Counted from the first letter of the stretch, positions 50,851 to 59,872 are shown. The stretch: 64,000 nucleotides of DNA from DATHWB01 sp040880725 (GCA_040880725.1 JBBDHV010000037.1:32517-96516), one strand, 5' to 3'. Numbers and translations are program-made. The notes: a model not told the origin generated them from the letters alone.

Positions 50851-53340
50851 TCACGTGGCTTCGATCCCGCCACCGACGGTTGCGTAGAGGGTCTTGAGTT
50901 CGGAGCTAGTGGTGACGGCTTTGACGGCGGTGCGGGTGGCGGGGTCTTGGAGGTCGAGGCGGCGGAGGCCGGTTCCGGTGTCGGCGATGAGCCAGATCCG
51001 TCCGTAGAGGTGGCCGTGGTTTTCGGCGTAGCGGGCGAGGCCGGCGGCTTTGGGTGCGGCGTCGTCGCGGCCGGGGTCGTGCGGGTCGTACAAGTCGACC
51101 AACACCCGCCCGTCCTCCCTGCGGAGGACGAGGAGATCGGGGTAAAGGGGCCGGATGTCGCCTTTCAAGCTGTACGGGATGCACAACGCCCATTGTTTGC
51201 GTGGGGTGTTGCGGAGCCAGCCGTCGGCGTCGTGGGTGACGGCGTCGAGGGTGGCGGTTTCCCATCCGTTGAGTTTCACCTGGAAGCCGCCTGCCTCGTC
51301 GATGTACAGGTGGGTGTCCCAGTTGGCTGCCCCGTCAACCTGTCTCCATTCGAGGATGTCGGGGAGTCGCATCGGGGAGTGTTCGGGGGCGGGGGCCATG
51401 GCGGCGATTTCCCGGTAGATCTCCCGGCGCTTGTCAGAAAGGGCGTCGATCTGGGTGTGATAGAGACCCCGTTTGTGCGAGACGAGAGTTTCGGCGAGCT
51501 GGTCGAGACGCTGCCGGAGGTCAGGGTGCGAGGAGAGGACGGCGATCTCGATTTTGGCGTGACGCATGGCGTCGGGGTGGGGGTTGGTGGCGGTGAGCGC
51601 GTCCAACATGTCCACGTTGAGGCCGTCGCCGAGGACCCGGCCGGCTGTCTGATACAGGTGGTCGATGTTCTCGGGGGAGGTGGCGAGGGTCCCGGTATCG
51701 CCCCGGTCGGTCTGTCCGGTGCGCACGTCGTAGGTGCGGAGCCCAAAGGACACGGTCTCTTTCCCCGCCACCGCGTCGGCGAACTTCGGGTCGGTTCGTT
51801 TGGTGTCCAGCTCGTCGAGTAGGGCTTTGACCAGCGCCTGGCGGGCGTTACGGACGGCGTTGTCTTCCAGGCCGTCGTCGGACAGGGCACGGGCGAGTTT
51901 GAGGAGTCGCCGGGTCTGTCGGATCCGCCGGGCCCGGGGGATGGTGTAGGTGGGGATCTGTTCCAAAGCGTCGAATAGGTCTTCTGTGCCGGGTGCCCGG
52001 ACCAGTTGGATGCTGTCGTCGCCCACTTCCACATCCACCGGCGGCACCCAGTCGTGGTCGGGATCGGACAGACGGGCGATCACCGTCTCCAACGACTTCG
52101 AGTCGTAATGCGGTAAGAACAGGGACACGTCGTTGAGGGTTTCGTCGGACTCGACCCGGCGGGCAAGCGGGGTACGGACCATCCGTCCGATCAGCTGAGC
52201 GATGAAGGTGGCGTCTTTGGCGGTCCGGAACGACATCATCACTTCCGCCCGTGGGCAGTCCCATCCAGTGGACAGGGCGGTCTTGAAGAACACCACCTGC
52301 ACATCCCGGTCATGCACGATCCGTGACGGGGCGAGATACCGGACCGGACGTCCGTCAGCATCGAACGCCACCCCCGTGTCAAACGAATGAGCGAACGCCA
52401 CCGACGGAAGTGGGGTGGGGAGGGCGTCGTTGATGGCGTCGATCGCCGCCGCCAAGTCATCACCTCTCACCTTGTCTGCGACCTGGACGATCAGGATCGG
52501 CTCGACCGGTTCTTCGTTCTGGGCGGCGGTGTAGGCGGCCCACCGGTCCTGATACTTCGTCCAATGCCGGGTCGCCTCCCGCAGGAGGGTGAGGTCGGTG
52601 GGCTGGTCGTCGTCGTTGTGGAACAACAGGATCCGGTCCTTCAACAGACCCGACGCCCGCACCTCGTCCACCGGCACATCCCACTTGTGAACCGTCCGAT
52701 TCGTCCCGTCGAGCAGCTCGGTGAACCGTTTCGGGGTCGCCGAGATCCCGAAGATCACCGGCACCGGGCGCAGCTCGGTCGAGCCTTTGATGAACTTCTG
52801 GATGATCGTCGACGCCTGACCGTTCCCACCCGTACGCATCCCCCGGTGTGCTTCGTCTGTCACCACATAGAACGACGAGCCATACTCATCGATGGTCCGT
52901 TCGATCGTGTCCCAAATCGAATACGTCCGCCCGTCACCCCGGGTCACCAGCCGCTTGTCCGTACCCAGTTTCTGGGTGTTCAAGAAGTACACCCGGCCGG
53001 GAGCGAACGCCGGCTGATCGAAGGTGGCGTCGATGATCTGCAGGCGCAGACCGCCCAGGATCTCGGAGGTGGCGGCCATCTTCTCCGCGGTCTGCTGGTT
53101 CAACTCCGGCAGGTCGGTGATCCAAAGGAACGTGGCGTTCGGATCCGGCTCGGCAATGTCGTCGCCTTCGATGATCCGCTCCAACACCCGGGTGGCGATC
53201 ACGGTCTTGCCCGCACCTGTTGGTGCGGACAACACCACTGCCTGCCGGTTCGTCTCCGATGCCATCGCCGACGCCGACCGCAACCGCTCCAACACCGCTT
53301 CGACGGCGTCGTCCTGGAAATCCTTCAACACGATCTTCAC
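50851..53340 (-). CDS. DEAH-box helicase / type III-like restriction subunit
   Basis: An 829-residue superfamily 2 helicase. GTG 53340 gives a 4-base overlap with the methyltransferase stop. Motif I is SAPTGAGKT (Lys45), motif II is DEAH (162-165), motif III is SATP and motif VI is IAQLIGRMVRTP. The C-terminal region (from about 740) has RPLYPDLLVLRREDG then LVDLYDPHDPG and APKAAGLARYA, a layout like the endonuclease end of Res proteins. The PD residues are there, but no Lys occupies the expected D/ExK position (it reads DLY), so nuclease activity is uncertain. With the methyltransferase it forms a restriction-modification pair. Confidence 0.82.
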   Translation of the reverse strand: MKIVLKDFQDDAVEAVLERLRSASAMASETNRQAVVLSAPTGAGKTVIATRVLERIIEGDDIAEPDPNATFLWITDLPELNQQTAEKMAATSEILGGLRLQIIDATFDQPAFAPGRVYFLNTQKLGTDKRLVTRGDGRTYSIWDTIERTIDEYGSSFYVVTDEAHRGMRTGGNGQASTIIQKFIKGSTELRPVPVIFGISATPKRFTELLDGTNRTVHKWDVPVDEVRASGLLKDRILLFHNDDDQPTDLTLLREATRHWTKYQDRWAAYTAAQNEEPVEPILIVQVADKVRGDDLAAAIDAINDALPTPLPSVAFAHSFDTGVAFDADGRPVRYLAPSRIVHDRDVQVVFFKTALSTGWDCPRAEVMMSFRTAKDATFIAQLIGRMVRTPLARRVESDETLNDVSLFLPHYDSKSLETVIARLSDPDHDWVPPVDVEVGDDSIQLVRAPGTEDLFDALEQIPTYTIPRARRIRQTRRLLKLARALSDDGLEDNAVRNARQALVKALLDELDTKRTDPKFADAVAGKETVSFGLRTYDVRTGQTDRGDTGTLATSPENIDHLYQTAGRVLGDGLNVDMLDALTATNPHPDAMRHAKIEIAVLSSHPDLRQRLDQLAETLVSHKRGLYHTQIDALSDKRREIYREIAAMAPAPEHSPMRLPDILEWRQVDGAANWDTHLYIDEAGGFQVKLNGWETATLDAVTHDADGWLRNTPRKQWALCIPYSLKGDIRPLYPDLLVLRREDGRVLVDLYDPHDPGRDDAAPKAAGLARYAENHGHLYGRIWLIADTGTGLRRLDLQDPATRTAVKAVTTSSELKTLYATVGGGIEAT

Positions 53341-55496
53341 GAGAACGTCTCCGCCGTGTTCACCCGGAAGTTCGACAGATAGTCCCGGTACAGCATTTGC
53401 ACCTCGAGACGCTCCGGTAACTGGGCACGCATCTCCGCAAAGCCCTGTGACGAGTTCGTTACCAGCCACACGTGACTGATCCGATCCGACCCTTCCACCA
53501 TCAGCTTGAACTCGCCGAACCGGTCTTCATCGAACAGGACCGTGTAGTTCGACGACTCCGGCGCTGACCATGGCTTGTCACCATCCCGATCCGCCCACCG
53601 ACCCACCGACCCCGCCGCCAACCACAACAAGGGAGCGATCGCCGCATACTGACGACCCACGCTCACCACATCCGGATCCAAGTAGTCCAGAAGGAGGAAG
53701 ACGACGTTCTCCTCGAACCCATCCGAGTGCGAGCGACTGTCCAGATACCCGGTGTCGTATTTTCCCTGAGCCAACGCGCCGTCGGGGCGGCGTCCGGTGA
53801 CGGCCGCTTCCACCCGAGGTCGTGTCACCGACTGAAAGATGCCAGCAGCCTCGTACTCGGCATCCCCTTTGTACTTGCCCGCCTGGTGCACGGCCATGGC
53901 GTCACTGTCTGACAGGTCGTTGTTGGTGATCAGGATGCATTGGCGCCTTCCACCATCGGAGGCATTCAACATGAGAGTTGCGTGAAGAGTCGTGCCGGAA
54001 CCGGCAAAGAAGTCCAACACCACCGCATCAGCGTTGTCGCGCAGTACCGGAGCCAATGTGTCTAATACGGCATAGGGAGACTTCGGGAAGTCGAACTGCG
54101 TTGAACCGAGGAACTCTCGCAGGATCCGCTTACCCCACTTGCCGGCGTCGTGCTTCGTGCGCTTCCAGACAGTCTTCGGGACGACATGTCGTTGTGCCTC
54201 GCCGAGGATCAAAGGTCCCTCGTCGCTCTCACGGCCGATAGTCTCGATCTGGCCAGAGGCAACCTTCTTTCGATTTCCGGCCTTGACGTAGGACAGCGAA
54301 AACTCGCCTTGTGAGTTTCCAGCCCCCCTCCGACGGGCCCGTACGAACCCTTCCTCCACCAATGCCATGAGGCTTTCCGGACTGAGCTCCCAAGTTGCCA
54401 TTGAGCCGTCTCCCTTGAACGGCCATACCGCCACGGCGGAATCTGGGACGTGAAGGTCGTGATCCGAGGGCCGCCAGTCGTTCAGCGCTGCAATCGCGAC
54501 CTCGCCACCGTCGCGCAACTCGGCGAGTGTTGGGCCCGTACCGACGATCTGACTAGAAGCGGAGTCGACAAACACGGGGTACACAAGGCCCGGACGCTTC
54601 TCCGCCGACACATTCGTCCCCGAGTAGCGATTCAGGGGCCGCCAAATGGGTGGTGGCTTGGCCTTGCCTTCGTCGGCCAGATAGTCGTCTGGTCCCGGTC
54701 GAGGGAAGGATCCACCGAAGAAGCAGAAAAGCGCGTGCTCTTCCACCCTGTAAAACCCGCCCTGTTGAACGCCGGCGGCGTTGATGACGATCGTGACCAT
54801 CTGACGACGCGCCTCAGGAAACATCTGCTCAAGCATCACTCCGAGGTGGTGAACCTCATGCTCATCGATCGTGACGATCAGCACGCCATCGGGCTTCAAC
54901 AGTATGCGTGCAAGTCGGAGGCGCTTTTCCATCATGGAGAGCCACTTTGAGTGTCGCCACTGGTCGTTGGCATCAACGAATCGGTTGTTGTACTTCCAGG
55001 ACTTGTCGCCTGTGTTGTACGGCGGATCGATGTAGATGACGTCGACCTTCCCGGCATGGGTGTACGTGAGCATCTGGAGGGCGTGGAAGTTCTCGGCGTT
55101 GATCACCGCGTGCGCCGGCTTGTCGTCGGGTCCCCTGCGCACCTCACTGACCTGGGTGAGTCCCGGGTAGATGGGTTCGCCGAAACGGCGGACGACCATC
55201 AGGTCATGCACAGGCACGGTGGTGGTCTCCTCGCCGTTCCCGACTGGCCGGATCTGTGCCTCGTCCCCGTCGACCTCGATCACCTCGTACTTGGTGGTGT
55301 CGTCGGGTCGCGTCCGGTTCTGCACGATCGACCCCTTGCGCACCGGCAGGCCGGGGAGGGCAACCTCTTCGGGAATGTGGTCTTCGAAGACGAGTCCGAA
55401 AGTCCGGGCGGCTCGCATCTCGTTGACGGCATTACGCAGCTCGGAGCGCAGCTTCGGGTCAGGTACGTCGTCGAGGAGGTCGTCGATCTTGGCCAT
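53337..55496 (-). CDS. Type III-like DNA methyltransferase (Mod subunit)
   Basis: A 719-residue site-specific DNA methyltransferase of the beta order. The catalytic DPPYNTG (Asp157) comes before the SAM-binding DFFAGSGTT (about 493-501). DPPY points to N6-adenine or N4-cytosine methylation. Residues 1-120 form an extra N-terminal part (MAKIDDLLDDVPDPKLRSELR), and a long target-recognition region of over 250 residues lies between the motifs. It is the first gene of a three-gene operon and overlaps the helicase gene by four bases. Family type III is the closest description; the recognition site is unknown. Confidence 0.85.
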   Translation of the reverse strand: MAKIDDLLDDVPDPKLRSELRNAVNEMRAARTFGLVFEDHIPEEVALPGLPVRKGSIVQNRTRPDDTTKYEVIEVDGDEAQIRPVGNGEETTTVPVHDLMVVRRFGEPIYPGLTQVSEVRRGPDDKPAHAVINAENFHALQMLTYTHAGKVDVIYIDPPYNTGDKSWKYNNRFVDANDQWRHSKWLSMMEKRLRLARILLKPDGVLIVTIDEHEVHHLGVMLEQMFPEARRQMVTIVINAAGVQQGGFYRVEEHALFCFFGGSFPRPGPDDYLADEGKAKPPPIWRPLNRYSGTNVSAEKRPGLVYPVFVDSASSQIVGTGPTLAELRDGGEVAIAALNDWRPSDHDLHVPDSAVAVWPFKGDGSMATWELSPESLMALVEEGFVRARRRGAGNSQGEFSLSYVKAGNRKKVASGQIETIGRESDEGPLILGEAQRHVVPKTVWKRTKHDAGKWGKRILREFLGSTQFDFPKSPYAVLDTLAPVLRDNADAVVLDFFAGSGTTLHATLMLNASDGGRRQCILITNNDLSDSDAMAVHQAGKYKGDAEYEAAGIFQSVTRPRVEAAVTGRRPDGALAQGKYDTGYLDSRSHSDGFEENVVFLLLDYLDPDVVSVGRQYAAIAPLLWLAAGSVGRWADRDGDKPWSAPESSNYTVLFDEDRFGEFKLMVEGSDRISHVWLVTNSSQGFAEMRAQLPERLEVQMLYRDYLSNFRVNTAETFS

Positions 55497-55946
55497 TGTC
55501 TGCGTGAATCCCGTCTGTCCGCGCCTACCCAGCTTCAGCCCGAGCCGGGTGCGGAATCACCGTACCGGGCGCCCGCGACAGATCCCGGCACAAGCGTGGG
55601 AACCAACGGGCGAAGGTATTGACTGAAGGCAGCACCTTCGATCCGGAATCCACAACCGAGCACACTGTCCTGATGCCGAGTGAGGTCAAGCGGATGGCGT
55701 AGGAAATCTCAGGGCTCGAACAACCGTTATGGCGTCACCGCATGTGCCTGTAGGCGCGAACCCGTCCTCTACCTGATCGGGCGTTGTCGTGGGTGTCAGG
55801 GTGACGACGGGGCCGGGGCGCCTCCGGGCGCCGGTGCTTGCTGCGAATGTGTGGGTGGGATGGAACCTTTTAACGGTTGCGGGAATAGACAGGACGTCGC
55901 GCTTATGGGTGCGACTTGGATAAGACCGTTTGGGAGGTCCAGCCAG
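55497..55946. other. Intergenic stretch between divergent genes
   Basis: Separates the methyltransferase gene from the sigma factor at 55947. It should hold both promoters. GGAGGT at 55933-55938 is the ribosome-binding site of the sigma gene. The open frame reaching left to 55680 shows no sigma-factor pattern before about 55947. No other gene is seen. Confidence 0.5.
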
Positions 55947-56585
55947 GTGCCAGAGACGGCAGACGACGATGACCTGTGGGCGAAGGTTTGCGATGGGGAT
56001 CAGCGAGCCTTCGGGGTTCTGTTCGACCGTTACGCCGACTTGATCTATAACGTCGCGTTCCGCCGCACGGGGAGTTGGGACGTGGCCGAAGACATCGTCG
56101 CCACCGTGTTCTTGGAGGCGTGGCGCCAACGGCATCAGATCCGCATTCAGGACGGGTCGATCAGGCCGTGGCTGATAGGTGTGGCTGTCAACGGCGCTCG
56201 CCGATACTGGCGCGGCGCCGAGCGAGGCCGGCGGGCCTCGCTCCGCCTGGCGGCCTCCGGGCGGCACGAGCCCGACCCTGGAGGTGAAGTGTCTGAGCGC
56301 CTGGACGCCGAACGCCGGATGGCCGAGATCCTTGTTGCTTTCAACGAGCTCCCCTCGAAGCACCGGGAGGTCATCCAGCTATGGGCATGGGAGGAACTCA
56401 GCTACGAGGAGATCGCCGCCGCGCTGGGGATTCCCGTGGGCACGGTTCGCTCACGTCTCCATCGGGCCCGAGCACATCTGGAGTCCTCCAACGGAACTGG
56501 TGGGATCGATCGGGCATCAGGTGATGACACCCCACCGGGTGCTGCGAGGAATCGGGTACGAGCCAGGAAGGAAGGTGGAACATGA
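55947..56585 (+). CDS. ECF sigma factor
   Basis: A protein of about 212 residues. Region 2 is FGVLFDRYADLIYNVAFRRTGS to VAEDIVATVFLEAWRQR, then IRPWLIGVAVNGARRYWR. Region 4 is LPSKHREVIQLWAWEELSYEEIAAALGIPVGTVRSRLHRARAHL, followed by a 35-residue basic tail. GTG 55947 has GGAGGT 8 bases upstream and is preferred to ATG 55905. The stop overlaps the start of the partner gene (ATGA). Confidence 0.85.
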   Translation: MPETADDDDLWAKVCDGDQRAFGVLFDRYADLIYNVAFRRTGSWDVAEDIVATVFLEAWRQRHQIRIQDGSIRPWLIGVAVNGARRYWRGAERGRRASLRLAASGRHEPDPGGEVSERLDAERRMAEILVAFNELPSKHREVIQLWAWEELSYEEIAAALGIPVGTVRSRLHRARAHLESSNGTGGIDRASGDDTPPGAARNRVRARKEGGT

Positions 56586-57514
56586 GACATGAAGATCTTC
56601 TGGGCCGGCTTCCTGCCGAAATGTCGCTCCCGGCCCCTCGCAAGGAGCGACTCAAGGAGGACCTCATGGCGATCATCACCGAGGAGCAAGCCGGCCCGAA
56701 CGGGCCTCAGCCGAGCCGTCGAGGGCGGCGACCAATCTTGGCTGCCACCGCTGGCGCGGTCCTGCTCACCGCAGCGGCGGCTTGGGCCGTGTTTCAAGAT
56801 CCGGCGACCACCACCGATGTGCAGTGTTCGGGGCATCCTGCGATCGACGAGACCATCATCGACTCGGTCTCCGGTGACCCTGTGGCGGACTGCGCGACCC
56901 TCTGGCGCCAGCAGGTCGGTGAGCCCCCGGAGTTGGCCGCCTATCAGAACCCCCAGGGCGGGGTGGTGGTGCTCCCCATCGACCAGTCCGTCCCCGATGG
57001 GTGGATGCCTCTCGGGGCGGAGTTCCGCCAGGACATCCAACTCATCGAGTTGGAAGCTGCTCTCGACGGCCTCGGGGGTGGCCTCTCCTCCGGCTGCTAC
57101 CAACTGCCCGAGGCCCAGGAAATCACCGCTGGTCACATCGAACGCATCGGTGTCTCGGACTGGACCATCGCTTCCGAGCGGGGTGAGGCCGACGGGGAAA
57201 CGACTTGCACCTACTTCTACCTCGACCGCGGAACCCGGCGTGTGGTGCTCATTCCACTCGAGGGCGTAGCCCCACCGGCCGACGCGCCATACGTGCTGCT
57301 TGCCGAACGGCTTGCGAAGATCACGACCGAAGCCTGTCTCACAATCGAAGAGACCGTGCAGGCCACGTTGCAGGAGGCCACCAATCTCGGGCTGGACCCC
57401 GAGGAACCTCATCTGATCATTCACCGGGTTCCAGACAGCGGAGCCTCTTGCTCCAGAACGGACGTGAATGTGGGTGGTCGGATCGAGGTGACCGTGAGAG
57501 GACCGAGTTCCTAA
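56582..57514 (+). CDS. Single-pass membrane protein paired with ECF sigma factor
   Basis: A 310-residue protein. The cytoplasmic part (MRHEDLLGRLPAEMSLPAPRKERLKEDLMAII) is charged, one helix lies at about 52-70, and the exported domain has several Cys (VQCSGHP, VADCATLW, SSGCYQLP, ETTCTYFY, EACLTIEE). The overlap with the sigma gene points to an anti-sigma or sensor role. The start shares the position-specific layout of the other partners in this window, but no clear sequence match is visible between the exported parts. Confidence 0.62.
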   Translation: MRHEDLLGRLPAEMSLPAPRKERLKEDLMAIITEEQAGPNGPQPSRRGRRPILAATAGAVLLTAAAAWAVFQDPATTTDVQCSGHPAIDETIIDSVSGDPVADCATLWRQQVGEPPELAAYQNPQGGVVVLPIDQSVPDGWMPLGAEFRQDIQLIELEAALDGLGGGLSSGCYQLPEAQEITAGHIERIGVSDWTIASERGEADGETTCTYFYLDRGTRRVVLIPLEGVAPPADAPYVLLAERLAKITTEACLTIEETVQATLQEATNLGLDPEEPHLIIHRVPDSGASCSRTDVNVGGRIEVTVRGPSS

Positions 57515-57526
57515 CTGCCGACCGGA

Positions 57527-57561
57527 AGATGAGGGGAGAGGGCCGTCCTCGCCCCTCATCT
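57527..57561 (+). terminator. Hairpin after the sigma/partner operon
   Basis: AGATGAGGGG at 57527-57536 and CCCCTCATCT at 57552-57561 pair perfectly over 10 bp with a 15-base loop. It begins 13 bases after the stop at 57514. No T-run follows, so termination may need help. Confidence 0.55.
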
Positions 57562-57717
57562 CACCCAAGTCATGCTGTCAGGCTCCGCATCCAACAACCC
57601 AGTTCGGATTACGGGACGGGCATCCCAGTATCTCTCCGTCTTCTTCCCGCAGGGTCCCCCGGCGTATCTGACATTGCCCGAGATTGCCCATGCCGGGAGG
57701 TCGGTGCGACAGAAAAT

Positions 57718-57786
57718 AGTGACGCTTTCGCTCTGGACACGTCATGATGGGGCGATAGGGTGACGCTATTCACTGAAAGCGTCACT
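57718..57786. repeat. Three GTGACGCT sites before the recombinase gene
   Basis: AGTGACGCTTTC at 57718-57729 and its exact reverse complement at 57775-57786 form a 12-bp inverted repeat. A further GTGACGCT lies at 57760-57767, paired with AGCGTCAC at 57778-57785 as an 8-bp inverted repeat with a 10-base gap. The last copy ends 5 bases before the recombinase start. They may be recombinase core or arm sites, or operators for its promoter. Confidence 0.5.
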
Positions 57787-57790
57787 CAAC

Positions 57791-58435
57791 GTGCAATCAC
57801 CCGTCACACAACCCGGATATCACGCCGGTCGCACACCGGCCAACAAAGGCATCACCCTCCCGCCGGAGATTCTCACGCCAGACGAGGTCAACTCGCTCAT
57901 GCGGGCATGCTCGAACCGCGCCCCGACCGGAATCAGAAATCGGGCGCTCATCGCAGTTCTCTACCGGAGCGGCCTGCGCCTCGGCGAAGCACTCGCGCTC
58001 CGGCCAAAGGACATCGACCTCGATCGCGGAACCATCGCGGTTTTGCACGGCAAGGGCGACCGCCGGCGCTCAGTGGGTCTCGATCCCGGTGCGATAGCCA
58101 TCATCGAGAGGTGGACACAGCGACGAAAGGAACTGGGCGTCGCGGCGCAGTCCCCCGTGTTCTGCACCCTCAACGGAAACCCCCTCAAGCCTTCCTACGT
58201 TCGGACGCTTCTGCCCAGGCTTGCCTCAAAGGTTGGAATCGAGAAACGGGTCCATCCTCATGGCCTCCGGCACACCCATGCCTTTGAGTTGGTGATGGAG
58301 GGCGTTCCAATCCCCGTCATCCAGCGACAACTCGGCCACGCCTCCCTAGCAACGACCGACAAGTACTTGTCGCACATCGCACCGAGAGACGTCGTCGAGG
58401 CGATGGCTCAGCGGAATTGGGACATGACGGCCTGA
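57791..58435 (+). CDS. Tyrosine recombinase/integrase, short form
   Basis: A 214-residue tyrosine recombinase made up almost only of the catalytic domain. The active-site set is complete: Arg63 (SGLRLGEAL), Lys88 (GKGDRRR), His157 and Arg160 (HPHGLRHTHA), His183 (LGHAS) and the nucleophile Tyr192 (TDKYLSH). The usual N-terminal SAM-like DNA-clamping domain is nearly absent: only about 25 residues precede ILTPDEVNSL. Catalysis seems possible. GTG 57791 is the start. It marks the left side of the accessory island. Confidence 0.82.
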   Translation: MQSPVTQPGYHAGRTPANKGITLPPEILTPDEVNSLMRACSNRAPTGIRNRALIAVLYRSGLRLGEALALRPKDIDLDRGTIAVLHGKGDRRRSVGLDPGAIAIIERWTQRRKELGVAAQSPVFCTLNGNPLKPSYVRTLLPRLASKVGIEKRVHPHGLRHTHAFELVMEGVPIPVIQRQLGHASLATTDKYLSHIAPRDVVEAMAQRNWDMTA

Positions 58436-58577
58436 AGTTGGGCCAACCCGCATCCCATCTCGTGGTCTCCGACATGAGCAGAATCGCGGCGAGCTACCAA
58501 CTGCTCCACCGCGCTGAGGACTGTGGGGGCCGAGTCAGGCGGATGCGGTGTCGAGCCGGACAATCAGCCTCGGGCTC

Positions 58578-58808
58578 TCAGTCCAGTCGGCGTTTGCCGG
58601 GTTGTGCCGCTCTGCCCATCGTTTCGACTAGGTCTCCGGCGTCGTGCTGGCCGAAGCGGCGAAGCCGTGCGGCGATGGCGATCGTCTCGAGGTACAGGAA
58701 GAACGGGTCCGGTTCGGTCACGGCCGCACCTGTCGGCAGACTCGCCGAGAACTTTCGCTCCGAAACCGGATCGGGAACGAGAAACACGACGGGCCTCGGA
58801 AGGCGCAC
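58578..58808 (-). CDS. Possible small protein or gene fragment
   Basis: A 76-codon frame starting with GTG (VRLPRPVVFLVPDPVSERKF) and ending AQPGKRRLD. The middle (PDPFFLYLETIAIAARLRRFG) is hydrophobic-aromatic and looks like a real helix. No relative is recognised, and it may be a remnant. Confidence 0.27.
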   Translation of the reverse strand: MRLPRPVVFLVPDPVSERKFSASLPTGAAVTEPDPFFLYLETIAIAARLRRFGQHDAGDLVETMGRAAQPGKRRLD

Positions 58809-58816
58809 GTCGTGTG

Positions 58817-58836
58817 AAGATCCGACAGTGGATCTT
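58817..58836. promoter_or_regulatory. Short perfect inverted repeat
   Basis: AAGATCC at 58817-58823 and GGATCTT at 58830-58836 are perfect 7-bp arms with a 6-base gap. It lies upstream of both the small minus-strand frame and the TcmP gene, so an operator is possible. Confidence 0.3.
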
Positions 58837-58954
58837 AATCGCGTGGTTCATGTCAAGGATAATCGGTGAATGCTGGCCGATCCGCGATGTGTCTGGTTGG
58901 GTTCAGGAGAGCCTGAGATGTGACGATATTTCCCGAAGACGGAAGGAGCGTGAA

Positions 58955-59872
58955 ATGCACCGCGAGTCGCTACCACCGGCACCAGAAGACGACCTCCCGG
59001 TTAGGGATGCCGGCCCATACGTCCTCGACAAGCTCGGCGTCTTGAACGCCTACTTGTGGGAATTCGCTAAGGCCGGAAACGGTCAGGGGACCGGCCGGTC
59101 GCCCTCAAAATGGTGGTACATCGATGCATCGGCAGGACCTGGCGTCAACCGGTTGAAAACCGATGGGACGCGGTTGGCTGGATCGCCAATTATTGCCATG
59201 GCCGTAAATGACCCGCCTGTTTATCCAGCTGCGGCCGGACTGGTATTCGCCGATAACGACCCGAAAGCTGTCACCGTCCTCCGGCAACGGACCAGCCATG
59301 ATGAGAGGGCTCGTGTGCTTCTAGCGGACGTGCACAGCGATCCGGAAGCTGTCTTGAGCACCGTTCCCCGAAATGCCCCTGCTTTCGCCTTCTTCGATCC
59401 GACCGGTCTTGAGTGTTCCTGGTCCACCCTCGAGTTCTTCAGCCGGTGGCGAACCGTTGGGCGATACAAAATGGAGTTGCTTGTCATGCTCCCGGTGTGG
59501 GTCGGCATGCTCCGGACGCTTTTCAAGGACCGGGCGATTCCCGACTCCTTCCATCGCAGTTGGGGGGAAATGTTCGGACCGCTGGCGTGGAGCGACTGGT
59601 TTCGGGAGGACTATCAGAGCAGCCGGCTCACGCCCGAGGAGCGGAAGGCGGCGATCGACAGGCTGACTCGCATGTATGAGGGGGGTTTCAAGTCCCACCT
59701 GGGCTACGCATCTGTTCAACGGCGCTTGGTCCCGGATCATGGGCAGCCTCGCTACTGGCTGATCTTCGCCTCCGACCACCCCGCCGGCGACAGGATCATG
59801 AAATCCGTGATGGACAACCGGTACGCACCCCAGCAGTCCCTATTCAAGACTGACCCTGGTCCTTACCGCTGA
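58955..59872 (+). CDS. tcmP: Three-Cys-motif partner protein TcmP
   Basis: A 305-residue protein of the TcmP family, which is known only as the regular partner of a three-Cys-motif protein. It starts MHRESLPPAPEDDLPVRDAG. Typical runs are KWWYIDASAGPGVN, AAGLVFADNDPKAV, AFAFFDPTGLE and WGEMFGPLAW. IDASAGPG and FFDPTG resemble the SAM-binding and catalytic strands of methyltransferases, so a methyltransferase-like fold is likely. GGAAGGAG lies 6 bases before ATG 58955. The cognate three-Cys gene is convergent and overlaps by 10 bases. Function is unknown; the pair occurs in mobile and phage contexts. Confidence 0.85.
   Translation: MHRESLPPAPEDDLPVRDAGPYVLDKLGVLNAYLWEFAKAGNGQGTGRSPSKWWYIDASAGPGVNRLKTDGTRLAGSPIIAMAVNDPPVYPAAAGLVFADNDPKAVTVLRQRTSHDERARVLLADVHSDPEAVLSTVPRNAPAFAFFDPTGLECSWSTLEFFSRWRTVGRYKMELLVMLPVWVGMLRTLFKDRAIPDSFHRSWGEMFGPLAWSDWFREDYQSSRLTPEERKAAIDRLTRMYEGGFKSHLGYASVQRRLVPDHGQPRYWLIFASDHPAGDRIMKSVMDNRYAPQQSLFKTDPGPYR

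Larger units (their letters stand above)
58436..58954. other. Stretch between integrase and TcmP genes
   Basis: Holds a possible small gene on the minus strand (58578-58808) and a short palindrome (58817-58836). Nothing else is clear. Upstream of ATG 58955 lies GGAAGGAG, the TcmP ribosome-binding site. Confidence 0.45.

Noticed and set aside
50438..55496. BREX or DISARM defence system
   Set aside because: The methyltransferase and helicase are present, but no PglZ, BrxC, DrmB, PLD nuclease or other marker genes are nearby; a type III-like pair explains the data.
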